Assembly (NCBI RefSeq): GCF_035984415.1
Contig: NZ_CP130720.1
Coordinates: forward strand, 992,001-1,056,000
Origin: Streptomyces sp. NBC_01296
GTDB lineage: Bacteria; Actinomycetota; Actinomycetes; Streptomycetales; Streptomycetaceae
Reading direction: 5' to 3'
Length of the DNA stretch: 64,000 bases
The position numbers and the translations under genes were made by a program. Numbering within the stretch: the stretch's first letter is position 1; each line of letters begins with the position of its first letter. The notes under the pieces are model-generated. The model saw nothing but the letters and a program-made list of their open reading frames with translations. It did not search any database and was not told the DNA's origin. This document shows, one piece after another, positions 44,074 through 51,960 of the stretch.

Positions 44074-45194
44074 TAGTGTCCTGCGCCGGAGATCCGTTGG
44101 CAGAAGCGGGCGAGTGAGTCGAGGATCTCTTCGGCTGTCTTGGTCCAGGTGAACGGGGTCGGGTTTTCGTTCCACTGCTTGACCCAGGCTCGGATGTCGG
44201 CTTCCAGGGAGCGCACACTCTTGTGGGCGCCACGGCGGATCTTCTGGTCCGCGAGGAAGCCGAACCATCGCTCAACCTGGTTGATCCAGGAGGAGCCGGT
44301 GGGTGTGAAGTGCAGGTGGAACCGTGGGTGTTTGGCCAGCCACGTCTTGATGGCCGGGGTTTTGTGGGTGCCGTAGTTGTCGCAGATCAGGTGGACCTGA
44401 AGGTGTTCGGGGACCTCTTTGTCAATCTTGATGAGGAACTTCTTGAACTCCGCGGCCCGGTGGCGACGGTGCAGTGAGGTGATGACTTCACCGGTCGCGA
44501 CGTCGAAGGCCGCGAACAAGGTGGTCAGCCCGTTGCGAACATAGTCGTGAGTGCGGCGCTCGGGCATGCCGGGCATCATCGGCAGCACTGGCTGAGAGCG
44601 GTCAAGAGCCTGGATCTGGGACTTCTCGTCCACCGACAGCACCACCGCTCCTTCGGGCGGGTTGAAATACAGCCCCACCACGTCGTAGAGCTTCTCCACG
44701 AACAGCGGGTCCGTCGACAGCTTGAACGTGTCGCTCAAATGGGGCTTTAGCTGGAACTTCCGCCAGATCCGGCCCACTGTCGACTTCGACAGGCCACTGC
44801 GGGCGGCCATCGATGAACGCGACCAGTGAGTGGCGTTCTTCGGGATCTCCTCCAGCGTGCCGACCACTACCGCCTCCACCTGATCAACGCTGATGGTGGG
44901 TGGCCGGCCAGGCCGGGGCTCGTCGACCAGCCCGTCCAGCCGGGCCGCCAGGAACCGGCGACGCCACTTGCGGACCGTGTCGGCCGCGATATGCAACTCC
45001 CGTGCCACCACGACAATCGGCGGCACATCAGCACCGGCACACGCCAACACGATGCGGGCCCGCAAGGCCACCGCCTGCGCAGATGACGCCCTGCGGACCC
45101 AACGCTCCAACACCACACGCTCATCGGAAGACAACAACAACGGTTCCAACTTCGGACCACGACGAGGCACCGGCACATCCGCAGAAGCAGTCAT
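44073..45194 (-). CDS. IS630-family transposase
   Basis: A 373-residue transposase: N-terminal HTH domains (about 25-115, A-A-D-T-V-R-K-W-R-R-R-F) and a DDE domain with the Asp in V-L-S-V-D-E-K, a second Asp in L-I-C-D-N-Y-G-T-H-K-T and the Glu in W-I-N-Q-V-E-R-W-F-G. Complete, so the element may be active. The stop codon TAG is built from the TA target duplication plus one flanking base; the element itself ends G-H without a stop. Confidence 0.93.
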   Translation of the reverse strand: MTASADVPVPRRGPKLEPLLLSSDERVVLERWVRRASSAQAVALRARIVLACAGADVPPIVVVARELHIAADTVRKWRRRFLAARLDGLVDEPRPGRPPTISVDQVEAVVVGTLEEIPKNATHWSRSSMAARSGLSKSTVGRIWRKFQLKPHLSDTFKLSTDPLFVEKLYDVVGLYFNPPEGAVVLSVDEKSQIQALDRSQPVLPMMPGMPERRTHDYVRNGLTTLFAAFDVATGEVITSLHRRHRAAEFKKFLIKIDKEVPEHLQVHLICDNYGTHKTPAIKTWLAKHPRFHLHFTPTGSSWINQVERWFGFLADQKIRRGAHKSVRSLEADIRAWVKQWNENPTPFTWTKTAEEILDSLARFCQRISGAGH

Positions 45195-45229
45195 ACATAA
45201 ACTAACGACGGATCTCCGGCGCAGGACAC
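44076..45229 (-). mobile_element. IS630-family insertion sequence
   Basis: 1154 bp with near-perfect terminal inverted repeats beginning GTGTCCTGCGCCGGAGATCC (22 identical bases on both ends) and flanked by TA, the standard IS630/mariner target duplication (44074-44075 and 45230-45231). It carries one intact transposase gene. It interrupts or abuts the corA remnant. Confidence 0.92.
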
Positions 45230-45348
45230 TAGTACTCCAGCCGTAGTTCGTGATCTCGATCGTGAGGGGCGCCGAGGAGGCAGCTGGCAGCGTCGATCAT
45301 CTGGACGAGACCGACCACGCCGTCGCGGGCGTTCGGTTCCTTCTCCGC

Positions 45349-45681
45349 CTACCCGAGTCCACCCAGACGGAGGGCGTTCCTTATCTCGCTGAGTTTCGCG
45401 GAGGACAGGGCGCCCGCCCGCTCGATCAGGTCGTCCCGGGACACGGTGGTCAGCCACGTGCAAGGGGTAAAGCCCGGACGCGGCAACGCGAACCGCAGCA
45501 CGCCTTCAAAGGGCAGTCCTTCCACGGCGCCTACTGCCACTTCGACGCCCAGACCGGTGATGTCGACACCCGCCCGAGCGACGACCTGCATCACCCGGAT
45601 CCCGGACGCGTCGTCTCCCGACAGCAGCACGACCGGCCGCCGCTCGTCGAACTCCACCCACCAGACTTCGCCACGTTGCAC
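45349..45681 (-). CDS. PemK/MazF-like toxin inside the IS701 element
   Basis: A 110-residue protein with the MazF opening Q-R-G-E-V-W-W-V-E-F-D, a strand R-P-V-V-L-L-S-G where R-P-V/A-L-V-V-S is usual, and the C-terminal helix A-L-S-S-A-K-L-S-E-I-R-N-A-L. MazF/PemK proteins are mRNA-cleaving RNases. The conserved S/T-x-x-x patch is only partly recognisable, so activity is not certain. Start GTG 45681 has AGGAGG upstream. No antitoxin gene is present within the element. It shares a 90-base promoter region with the transposase gene. Confidence 0.7.
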   Translation of the reverse strand: MQRGEVWWVEFDERRPVVLLSGDDASGIRVMQVVARAGVDITGLGVEVAVGAVEGLPFEGVLRFALPRPGFTPCTWLTTVSRDDLIERAGALSSAKLSEIRNALRLGGLG

Positions 45682-45771
45682 ATGTCCTCCTGACACAGGA
45701 ACGGCGGGCGGATGCTGGGCGACCCCGACGCGCTGTGGAGACGGGTGCGGCCACCCGTTGATCATCGGTGT

Positions 45772-47073
45772 GTGAAGACAAACGATCACGCGGTGGCCGC
45801 AGGTCACAGCGTAGACCCTGCCCGCTGGCAGGAGGCGTTCGAGGGCCTGATGAGCCGGATAGCGGGACGGTTCACACGGGTCGAACCTCGGTTCCGGGTC
45901 CGGAAGTTGGTGCTCGGACTGCTGTCGGACCTGCCGTGCAAGAACTGCTGGACCATCGCCGAATGGGCCGGGGAGAGGACCCCGGACGGCATGCAGCACC
46001 TGCTCGGCCGGGCCAAGTGGGACGCCGACCGGGTCCGCGACGATGTGTGTGACTACGTGGTGGACCACCTGCGCGACGACCAGGCGGTACTGGTGGTCGA
46101 CGAGACCGGGGACGTGAAGAAGGGCACCGACACGGTCGGCGTCCAGCGCCAGTACACCCGTACCGCGGGCAGGATCGAAAATGCCCAGGTCGCCGTCTAC
46201 CTGGTCTACGCCGGCCGGCGCGGGCACGCGGCAGTGGACCGGGAACTGTACGTCCCGCGTTCATGGACCTCCGACCCTGACCGCTGCCGGGATGCCGGAT
46301 TCGACCAGGACACCGCCTTCGCCACCAAGCCGGAACTGGCCACTCGTATGGTTGGCCGGTGCCTGGACGCCGGCCACCAGGCCGCATGGGTCGCCGGCGA
46401 CGAGGTCTACGGCGGCAACCCCAAGCTGCGAACCACACTGGAGGAACGCGGCACCGGCTACGTCCTCGCGGTGGCCTGCTCGCACGAAGTCACCACCGGG
46501 GCGGGGAGGTTCCGTGCGGACACCCTGACCAAGAAGGTGCCCAAGCGGGCCTGGCAGAAGCTCTCCGCAGGGGCCGGGGCCAAGGGCCACCGTCTCTACG
46601 ACTGGGCAGTCATCGACCTCGCCGACCCCCGACCCGGGAGTCGTCAGCTGCTGATCCGCAGCACCGGCGAACTCGCCTACTACCGCTGCTACTCGCGCGC
46701 ACCCGTGCCGCTGACCGTGCTGGTCAGAGTCGCTGGATCAAGATGGCGGGTGGAGGAGTTCTTCCAGTCGGGCAAGGGCCTGGCCGCACTCGAGGAGCAC
46801 CAGGTCCGCCGCTATGCCTCCTGGTCCCGCTGGGTCACCCTCGCCATGCTCGCGCACGCCTTCCTCGCCGTCGTACGCGCAGACGAGCACACCCGCCCCG
46901 CACCCGATGCCCTCATTCCGCTCACCTGCAACGAGATCCAGCGCCTGTTCATCACACTCGTTGTCCGACCCGTCCACGATGCCGCCCACCGGCTCGGTTG
47001 GTCCGACTGGCGGCGCCGCCACCAGGCCCGATCCCAGGCCAGCCACTACCGTCGACAAGCCACTCAGGCATGA
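45772..47073 (+). CDS. IS701-family transposase
   Basis: A 433-residue DDE transposase. The first Asp is in V-V-D-E-T-G-D-V-K-K-G, the second in W-V-A-G-D-E-V-Y-G-G, and the Glu in R-W-R-V-E-E-F-F-Q-S-G-K, all as in IS701. GTG 45772 is the likely start; ATG 45712 in the same frame would overlap the promoter of the divergent toxin gene. Reading frame intact to TGA 24 bases before the element end. Confidence 0.92.
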   Translation: MKTNDHAVAAGHSVDPARWQEAFEGLMSRIAGRFTRVEPRFRVRKLVLGLLSDLPCKNCWTIAEWAGERTPDGMQHLLGRAKWDADRVRDDVCDYVVDHLRDDQAVLVVDETGDVKKGTDTVGVQRQYTRTAGRIENAQVAVYLVYAGRRGHAAVDRELYVPRSWTSDPDRCRDAGFDQDTAFATKPELATRMVGRCLDAGHQAAWVAGDEVYGGNPKLRTTLEERGTGYVLAVACSHEVTTGAGRFRADTLTKKVPKRAWQKLSAGAGAKGHRLYDWAVIDLADPRPGSRQLLIRSTGELAYYRCYSRAPVPLTVLVRVAGSRWRVEEFFQSGKGLAALEEHQVRRYASWSRWVTLAMLAHAFLAVVRADEHTRPAPDALIPLTCNEIQRLFITLVVRPVHDAAHRLGWSDWRRRHQARSQASHYRRQATQA

Positions 47074-47258
47074 AGATCACGATCTACGGCTGGAGTACTA
47101 GGGCATGCCGGGGTGGGTCGTGCACTCGCATTTGATCAACAAGGCGCGCCAACCAACGCCCGGTGCGAAACGGGCTCAAGAGGCAGAACTCAGCCTGATT
47201 CCCTGCGCATCCACTTTGCCCCACCTCGACCATAAACAGGTCGTGCTCAACGCAGCGT

Positions 47259-47416
47259 AACCAGCACCGAACCAGCACGGGGTGGGTTGCGAGGGGTGCT
47301 GACGTGGGGTTTCAGGTCAGCACCAAACCAGCACGGGAGCCAGCACAACCTCCCCAAACCAGGTGTAACTCTGCAATTCCAACAGGGCTTCGCAACCCCG
47401 TTCCGGAGGGGTTGCG
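47259..47416 (+). repeat. CAGCAC-type direct repeats and a hairpin
   Basis: AACCAGCACCGAACCAGCAC (47259-47278) and GTCAGCACCAAACCAGCAC (47316-47334) are paired 8-bp boxes with 11-bp period. Further pairs lie at 47706-47725 and, far away, at 5243-5260. A 9-bp perfect stem CGCAACCCC/GGGGTTGCG (47391-47416, 8-base loop) follows. No coding frame is supported between 47102 and 47433. Confidence 0.5.
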
Positions 47417-47433
47417 GGGCAGGTGTTCGGGCA

Positions 47434-47651
47434 ATGTGGTGTGTGGACACATTAGTCGTGGGCTAATTGTGATGGCTGGCCACATATGCGGTTGACCTGG
47501 GGACTCCTACGTTGTGGCCACACCCGACGTCCCCGAAGACACCCTGGAAGTGGTGCACATGGTCTCCCCCGCAACCGCCCCGAAGGCCTCGTCCGGCATC
47601 AGACGGATCGTCGCCGCTAGCCTCATCGGGACCACCATCGAGTGGTACGAC
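47434..47651 (+). pseudogene. 218-bp fossil copy of the MHS transporter 5' region
   Basis: This segment matches 53205-53422, base for base in length, through the promoter region (GGCCACATATG), the GTG start (47514) and the first 46 codons to E-W-Y-D. After that it diverges at once and stops at 47696. So it is a partial duplicate carrying promoter and N terminus only. From 47700 to 48206 I see no supported gene. Confidence 0.8.
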
Positions 47652-48206
47652 AACTCACCCAACCAGAGCTACGACCTGCGGTTTCCCCACCCCTGAGACA
47701 GAAAGGTCAGCACGAAACCAGCACCGGAAAGCGGCGTGGCCCTGTGGCGCCGTGAGGCCGCACAGCTGAAGCAGCACGAAGACACCGTCGCTCATGACCT
47801 CCCCAGGTGGTCGACCACGCGGACAGGGGTGGCTGGGCGCACTCGTGGTCGGGTGTGGCCGATGGACGCCAGCGACCGGCCGGACGAACTGATCAGCCTC
47901 GGCCCGCTCCAGTCGGCGAGCGCGTCGGCAGCGCCGCCCTTCGCCGGACAGGTCGACGCCCCCGGCCAACACTCACCTGACCACTCGCCAGTGACGACGA
48001 CATCGGGTCGCATTCGTCCGAGCACGGCCACAGCCCCTGAGGCCGGGGCCCCGTCCCCGAGGCGGGTAGCCAGTGTGGGGCTGTGAGTTGGCTGTGAAGC
48101 GACGGGTTGAGGAGGCTGGAGTGTGGGATGAGTGCGGACAAGTTCTATATTCGTATGAACCATCCACACGCGGCCCGGCTGCGGGGATCTCAGGGAGACG
48201 ACTGCG

Positions 48207-49529
48207 ATGGCCGACACCGACACCGCTCCGGCTGCCCGGGCGGAGTCCCGGAGTTCCCGCAAAGTACGGAGGAAGGCGCAGAACCGCAGACGCCTGGGCC
48301 TGGGCGTCGCCGTGATCGCCATAGCCGGGGCCACCGCCGCCGCGTTCGCCTTCACGAGGAGCGGTTCCGAGGGGGCCGCCCAAGGCGATGCGAAGCTCGG
48401 GGCTCCGGGCGGTGCGGCCGACGGGGCCGCCGCCGCGAAGAAGGCCGAGGAGGCCTGGGACGGCAAGGTCAAGGTGCTGGGAGACGGCTCGACCTCCTAC
48501 ACCGGGCCACAGCCGGGACAGCTCAAGCCCGAGCGGCTGAAACCCGGGGAGAAGCCGCCGCAGTTCGTGGTGTTCTCCTGGGACGGCGCGCTGGAGGGCG
48601 ACGACCACCTCTTCTCTCACTTCCGCCAGGTCGCCCGCGAGAACAAGGCTCACATGACCTTCTTCCTCACGGGCATCTACCTGCTCCCGGAAAGCAAGAA
48701 GACGCTCTACCGGCCGCCGCAGCACAACCCGGGCTCGGCCGCCATCTCTTACCCGACCGTCCCGCACGTGAAGGGCACGCTGGAGCAGTTGCGCGGCGCC
48801 TGGGGCGACGGCGACGAGATCGGCTCGCACTTCAACGGGCACTTCTGCGGGCCCAAGGGCGGCGGGGACTGGAGCCCCGCCGAATGGAAGAGCGAGATCG
48901 ACCAGACGTATTCGTTCGTCAAGAACTGGAAGACCAACACCGGTTTCACCAAGGAGGCGCCGCTGCCTTTCGACCCGGACCGGGAAGTGGTCGGAGGCCG
49001 GGCGCCCTGCCTGGAGGGCCAGAAGAACCTCCTGACCGCGATCAAGCCGTACGGCTGGCGCTACGACGCGAGTTCCGCGGGAGACTTCCAGCTGTGGCCG
49101 TCCAAGCAGGACGGCATCTGGAACTTTCCCCTGCAGCTCGTACCGCTGCAGGGCAAGGAGGTGCAGGTCCTCTCCATGGACTTCAACTTCCTCTTCAACC
49201 AGTCGGGCGACAGCACACAGGGCGACCCGGCGAAGTTCGCAGCGTGGCAGGCGCAGACCCGGGCCTCGTATCTGAACGGCTTCAACCGTGTCTACAACGG
49301 CAGCCGGGCGCCCATGTTCGTCGGCAACCACTTCGAGGACTGGAACGGCGGCATCTACATGAAGGCCGTCGAGGACGTGATGAAGGACGTCTGCCCGCGC
49401 CAGGACGTCCGCTGCGTGTCGTTCCGGGAGCTGGCGGACTGGCTCGACGCGCAGGACCCGAAGGTCCTGGCCCAACTGCGCACGCTCGACCCCGCGCAGG
49501 CACCGGACTGGGCTTCGCTCATCAAGTAG
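48207..49529 (+). CDS. Membrane-anchored NodB-like polysaccharide deacetylase
   Basis: A 440-residue protein. A basic N terminus and one membrane anchor (about 30-50) precede an extracytoplasmic NodB-type domain (about 110-430): V-V-F-S-W-D-G (catalytic Asp position), D-E-I-G-S-H-F-N-G-H for metal-binding His, and W-R-Y-D-A-S near 290. Likely removes acetyl groups from a cell-wall or exopolysaccharide glycan. ATG 48207 with GGAGACG upstream. Confidence 0.83.
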   Translation: MADTDTAPAARAESRSSRKVRRKAQNRRRLGLGVAVIAIAGATAAAFAFTRSGSEGAAQGDAKLGAPGGAADGAAAAKKAEEAWDGKVKVLGDGSTSYTGPQPGQLKPERLKPGEKPPQFVVFSWDGALEGDDHLFSHFRQVARENKAHMTFFLTGIYLLPESKKTLYRPPQHNPGSAAISYPTVPHVKGTLEQLRGAWGDGDEIGSHFNGHFCGPKGGGDWSPAEWKSEIDQTYSFVKNWKTNTGFTKEAPLPFDPDREVVGGRAPCLEGQKNLLTAIKPYGWRYDASSAGDFQLWPSKQDGIWNFPLQLVPLQGKEVQVLSMDFNFLFNQSGDSTQGDPAKFAAWQAQTRASYLNGFNRVYNGSRAPMFVGNHFEDWNGGIYMKAVEDVMKDVCPRQDVRCVSFRELADWLDAQDPKVLAQLRTLDPAQAPDWASLIK

Positions 49530-49541
49530 ACGGGGGCCCGG

Positions 49542-49567
49542 GGCCGGGCAGCGTGCGCTGCCCGGCC
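49542..49567 (+). terminator. Bidirectional terminator hairpin
   Basis: A perfect 12-bp stem GGCCGGGCAGCG/CGCTGCCCGGCC with a 2-base loop between the convergent deacetylase and PBP genes; it touches the PBP stop codon. Confidence 0.8.
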
Positions 49568-51696
49568 TACTTCACCGCCTTGATGTAGTCGGTCCACAGA
49601 CGCACCGCCCGCTCGCTGCCGGGCGTGCCCGGGGCGTCGCCGCCCAGTCCCGTCAGCGGCAGCGGCACCAGGTCGGTCAGCGACATCCGGTAGACCACCA
49701 CGGCCGTGGACTCCTGCTCGGTGCTCGCAACGAACCAGCCCGCCGTATTCGCGGCCGTCGTTCCGGTCTTGCCCGCCGCCCCGGCGTGCGCCTCGCCCGC
49801 CGTCTTCGCCGAACCCTCGGTGACCGCATCCCGCAAGGCGTCCGTCACGGCCTGGGCGGTCTTGGCCGTCACGGCCCGGCTCGGCTGCGGCATGTCGAGC
49901 GGGACTGCAGAGCCGTTGCGGCTGGCCGAGCGCACCGAGTAGGGGTCGGTGTGCATGCCGTCGGCGGCGAAGGTCTCGTAGGCGCCGGCCATGCGGATCG
50001 CACTGGGCATCGAATTCTCTCCGAGCGCGAACGTGGGAATCCGTGGCCCGAGACTCGATCCGAGCAGGCCTGCGCGCTGGGCGAACGACTGCACCCCGTC
50101 GAGGCCCACATCGAGGCCGAGTTGCAGCATGGGAGTGTTGACGGAGTTGGCGACGGCCTGGCGCAACGTCACCTGGCCCCAGTTGCGACCCTCGTCGTTG
50201 CGTCCCTTCACCACCTTGCCGCTGCGGTCCCAGTACGGCCCCTCGGGCGTCTGCACGGTGACCTGGTCGTCGCCGTTGTACGTGGTGGAGGGGGAGACGG
50301 GCGTACGGGTCTTGCCGCGTGAGCGCAGCACCCCTTCGTCGAGCGCGGCGGCGTAGACGATCGGTGTGAACGCCGTGCCGACCGGGATCGTCGTCGCGTT
50401 CGACTCGTTGAAGCCCTGCTTCAGATAGTCGGGGCCGCCGTACACGGCGAGCAGCCGCCCGTCGGGGGCGACGCTCGCCGCGCCGATCTTCGCGTGTTTG
50501 TCCGTGTCGGGACGCCGCTCGGCGTCGAAGTCCTTCTGCGCCTTTTGGACGGCAGAGGTCAGGGCCGTCATGCGGGTCCGGTCGAAGGTCGTGTAGATCT
50601 GGTAGCCGCCGAGGTCGAAGTCGGAGTCCGTGATGTGGCCCGCCTTGATCGCGTAGGCCTTGGCCAGCTCGACCAGATATCCGGTCTGCGCGCCTGGAGT
50701 GCCGGGGAGGGCGGCCCCCAAGGGCTCGGGGAATGTGGTGTAGGTGGCGCGCTCGGCGCGCGTGAGCCGGCCGGTCTCGACCATGCGGTCCAGGATCCAG
50801 GCCCAGCGTTCGACGGCCCGCTCGTGGTTCTCCTTGCCGAGGGCCGGGTCGTACAGCCCGGCGCCCTTGAGGAGGGAGGCCAGGAAGGCGCCCTCGCCGG
50901 CATTGAGCTGCGATACGTCCTTGCCGTAGTACGCCTGGGACGCGCGCTGGATGCCGTAGGTCCCGCGCCCGAACCAGCTGGTGTTGAGGTAGTCCTGGAG
51001 GATCTGCTCCTTGTTCCGCTGGTTGTCCAGTTTCACGGCGAGCAGGAGCTCGGTGAACTTCCGGGACATCGTGCGGTCCTGGCTCAGGTAGGCGTTCTTC
51101 ACGTACTGCTGCGTGATGGTGGACCCGCCCTGGGTCTCGCCCCCCGTCGCCGCGGCGCCCAGGGCGCGCAGGACGCCGGACGGTGACACGCCGGGATCCG
51201 AGTAGAAGCTCGCGTTCTCGGCAGCGAGAACGGCTCCCTGGACCTTGGGAGGCACCTTGTCCAGCGGCATCTCCTGCCGGCTGACCCAGCCCGTCCGGGC
51301 CATCGTGGAGCCGTCGGCCCAGTAGTAGACGTTGTCCTGCTGGGTGGCGAACGAGTTGAGGTCTTCGGGTATGTCCGTGGTCGCGTAGGCGTACGTGATG
51401 AAGCCCGCCAGGACTATGAACGCGTACAGGCAGGCACCCAGCCACTGGCGCCAGGAGGGTATCCACCGGCGCCAGCCACTGCGGCCCGGTCTCGGGAAGG
51501 CGGGTCGCAGGCGCCGCAGTTGTGTGCGCGCCGCAGCGGCGGCCGGCGCGAGGGCGCCCGGCAATCCGGCCGCCGCCTGGGGCCGACGGCGCGTCCCGGT
51601 CTTCCTCCGGCGGCCCGACGGGGCTGCTCCGCTGCCCTCCGGTGCCGCCCGCCTGCCCCACGATCGCCCTCTTGCGGACGTATCCTGCCTGCCCAC
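49567..51696 (-). CDS. Class A penicillin-binding protein with altered transpeptidase nucleophile
   Basis: A 709-residue bifunctional PBP plan: cytoplasmic basic region, one anchor (about 90-110), a GT51 transglycosylase domain (A-A-E-N-A-S-F-Y-S-D-P-G with the catalytic Glu, G-G-S-T-I-T-Q-Q) and a transpeptidase domain. S-V-N and G-K-T-G-T are present, but the S-x-x-K position reads V-G-T-A-F-T-P-I, so both nucleophile Ser and general-base Lys are Thr. Peptide cross-linking should be impossible; glycan polymerisation remains. GTG 51696 has AAGGGGG 8 bases upstream; ATG 51741 adds 15 residues. Confidence 0.88.
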   Translation of the reverse strand: MGRQDTSARGRSWGRRAAPEGSGAAPSGRRRKTGTRRRPQAAAGLPGALAPAAAAARTQLRRLRPAFPRPGRSGWRRWIPSWRQWLGACLYAFIVLAGFITYAYATTDIPEDLNSFATQQDNVYYWADGSTMARTGWVSRQEMPLDKVPPKVQGAVLAAENASFYSDPGVSPSGVLRALGAAATGGETQGGSTITQQYVKNAYLSQDRTMSRKFTELLLAVKLDNQRNKEQILQDYLNTSWFGRGTYGIQRASQAYYGKDVSQLNAGEGAFLASLLKGAGLYDPALGKENHERAVERWAWILDRMVETGRLTRAERATYTTFPEPLGAALPGTPGAQTGYLVELAKAYAIKAGHITDSDFDLGGYQIYTTFDRTRMTALTSAVQKAQKDFDAERRPDTDKHAKIGAASVAPDGRLLAVYGGPDYLKQGFNESNATTIPVGTAFTPIVYAAALDEGVLRSRGKTRTPVSPSTTYNGDDQVTVQTPEGPYWDRSGKVVKGRNDEGRNWGQVTLRQAVANSVNTPMLQLGLDVGLDGVQSFAQRAGLLGSSLGPRIPTFALGENSMPSAIRMAGAYETFAADGMHTDPYSVRSASRNGSAVPLDMPQPSRAVTAKTAQAVTDALRDAVTEGSAKTAGEAHAGAAGKTGTTAANTAGWFVASTEQESTAVVVYRMSLTDLVPLPLTGLGGDAPGTPGSERAVRLWTDYIKAVK

Positions 51697-51960
51697 TAGG
51701 AATGCCCCCTTGCTGCGCTTTCCTGCATACCCTAGAGGCATTTGCTGTGAGGTCGGCGTGGTGGCATCGGCTTCCGGCCGCGAGGTACGGCGCCAGTGGC
51801 GGAGGGTGACAACCGGAGGCAGGTCGCCCTGCGCTCGAGGCGATTCCTGTCAGGTGACCGTCTACGAAGCGGAACGCGCCGAAGGAGACGAAGGAGCCGC
51901 CTGGTTGTGCGAAGATTCCGTCCCCCGGTTCGTGTGGACCGGGTGACAAGGGGAAAAGCA

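Larger units (their letters stand above)
45233..47097 (+). mobile_element. IS701-family insertion sequence with a toxin-like passenger
   Basis: 1865 bp. Both ends begin TACTCCAGCCGTAG; the inverted repeats match over about 24 bases with one mismatch. CTAG is duplicated at 45229-45232 and 47098-47101. The left CTAG spans the last base of the IS630 element, its TA and one flanking base, so IS701 inserted into a site made by IS630. It carries a transposase gene (plus) and a PemK/MazF-like gene (minus). Confidence 0.85.

Noticed and set aside
47736..48086. 116-codon plus-strand frame before the deacetylase gene
   Set aside because: Serine/alanine-rich low-complexity translation, overlapping minus-strand frames of similar length and no ribosome site.
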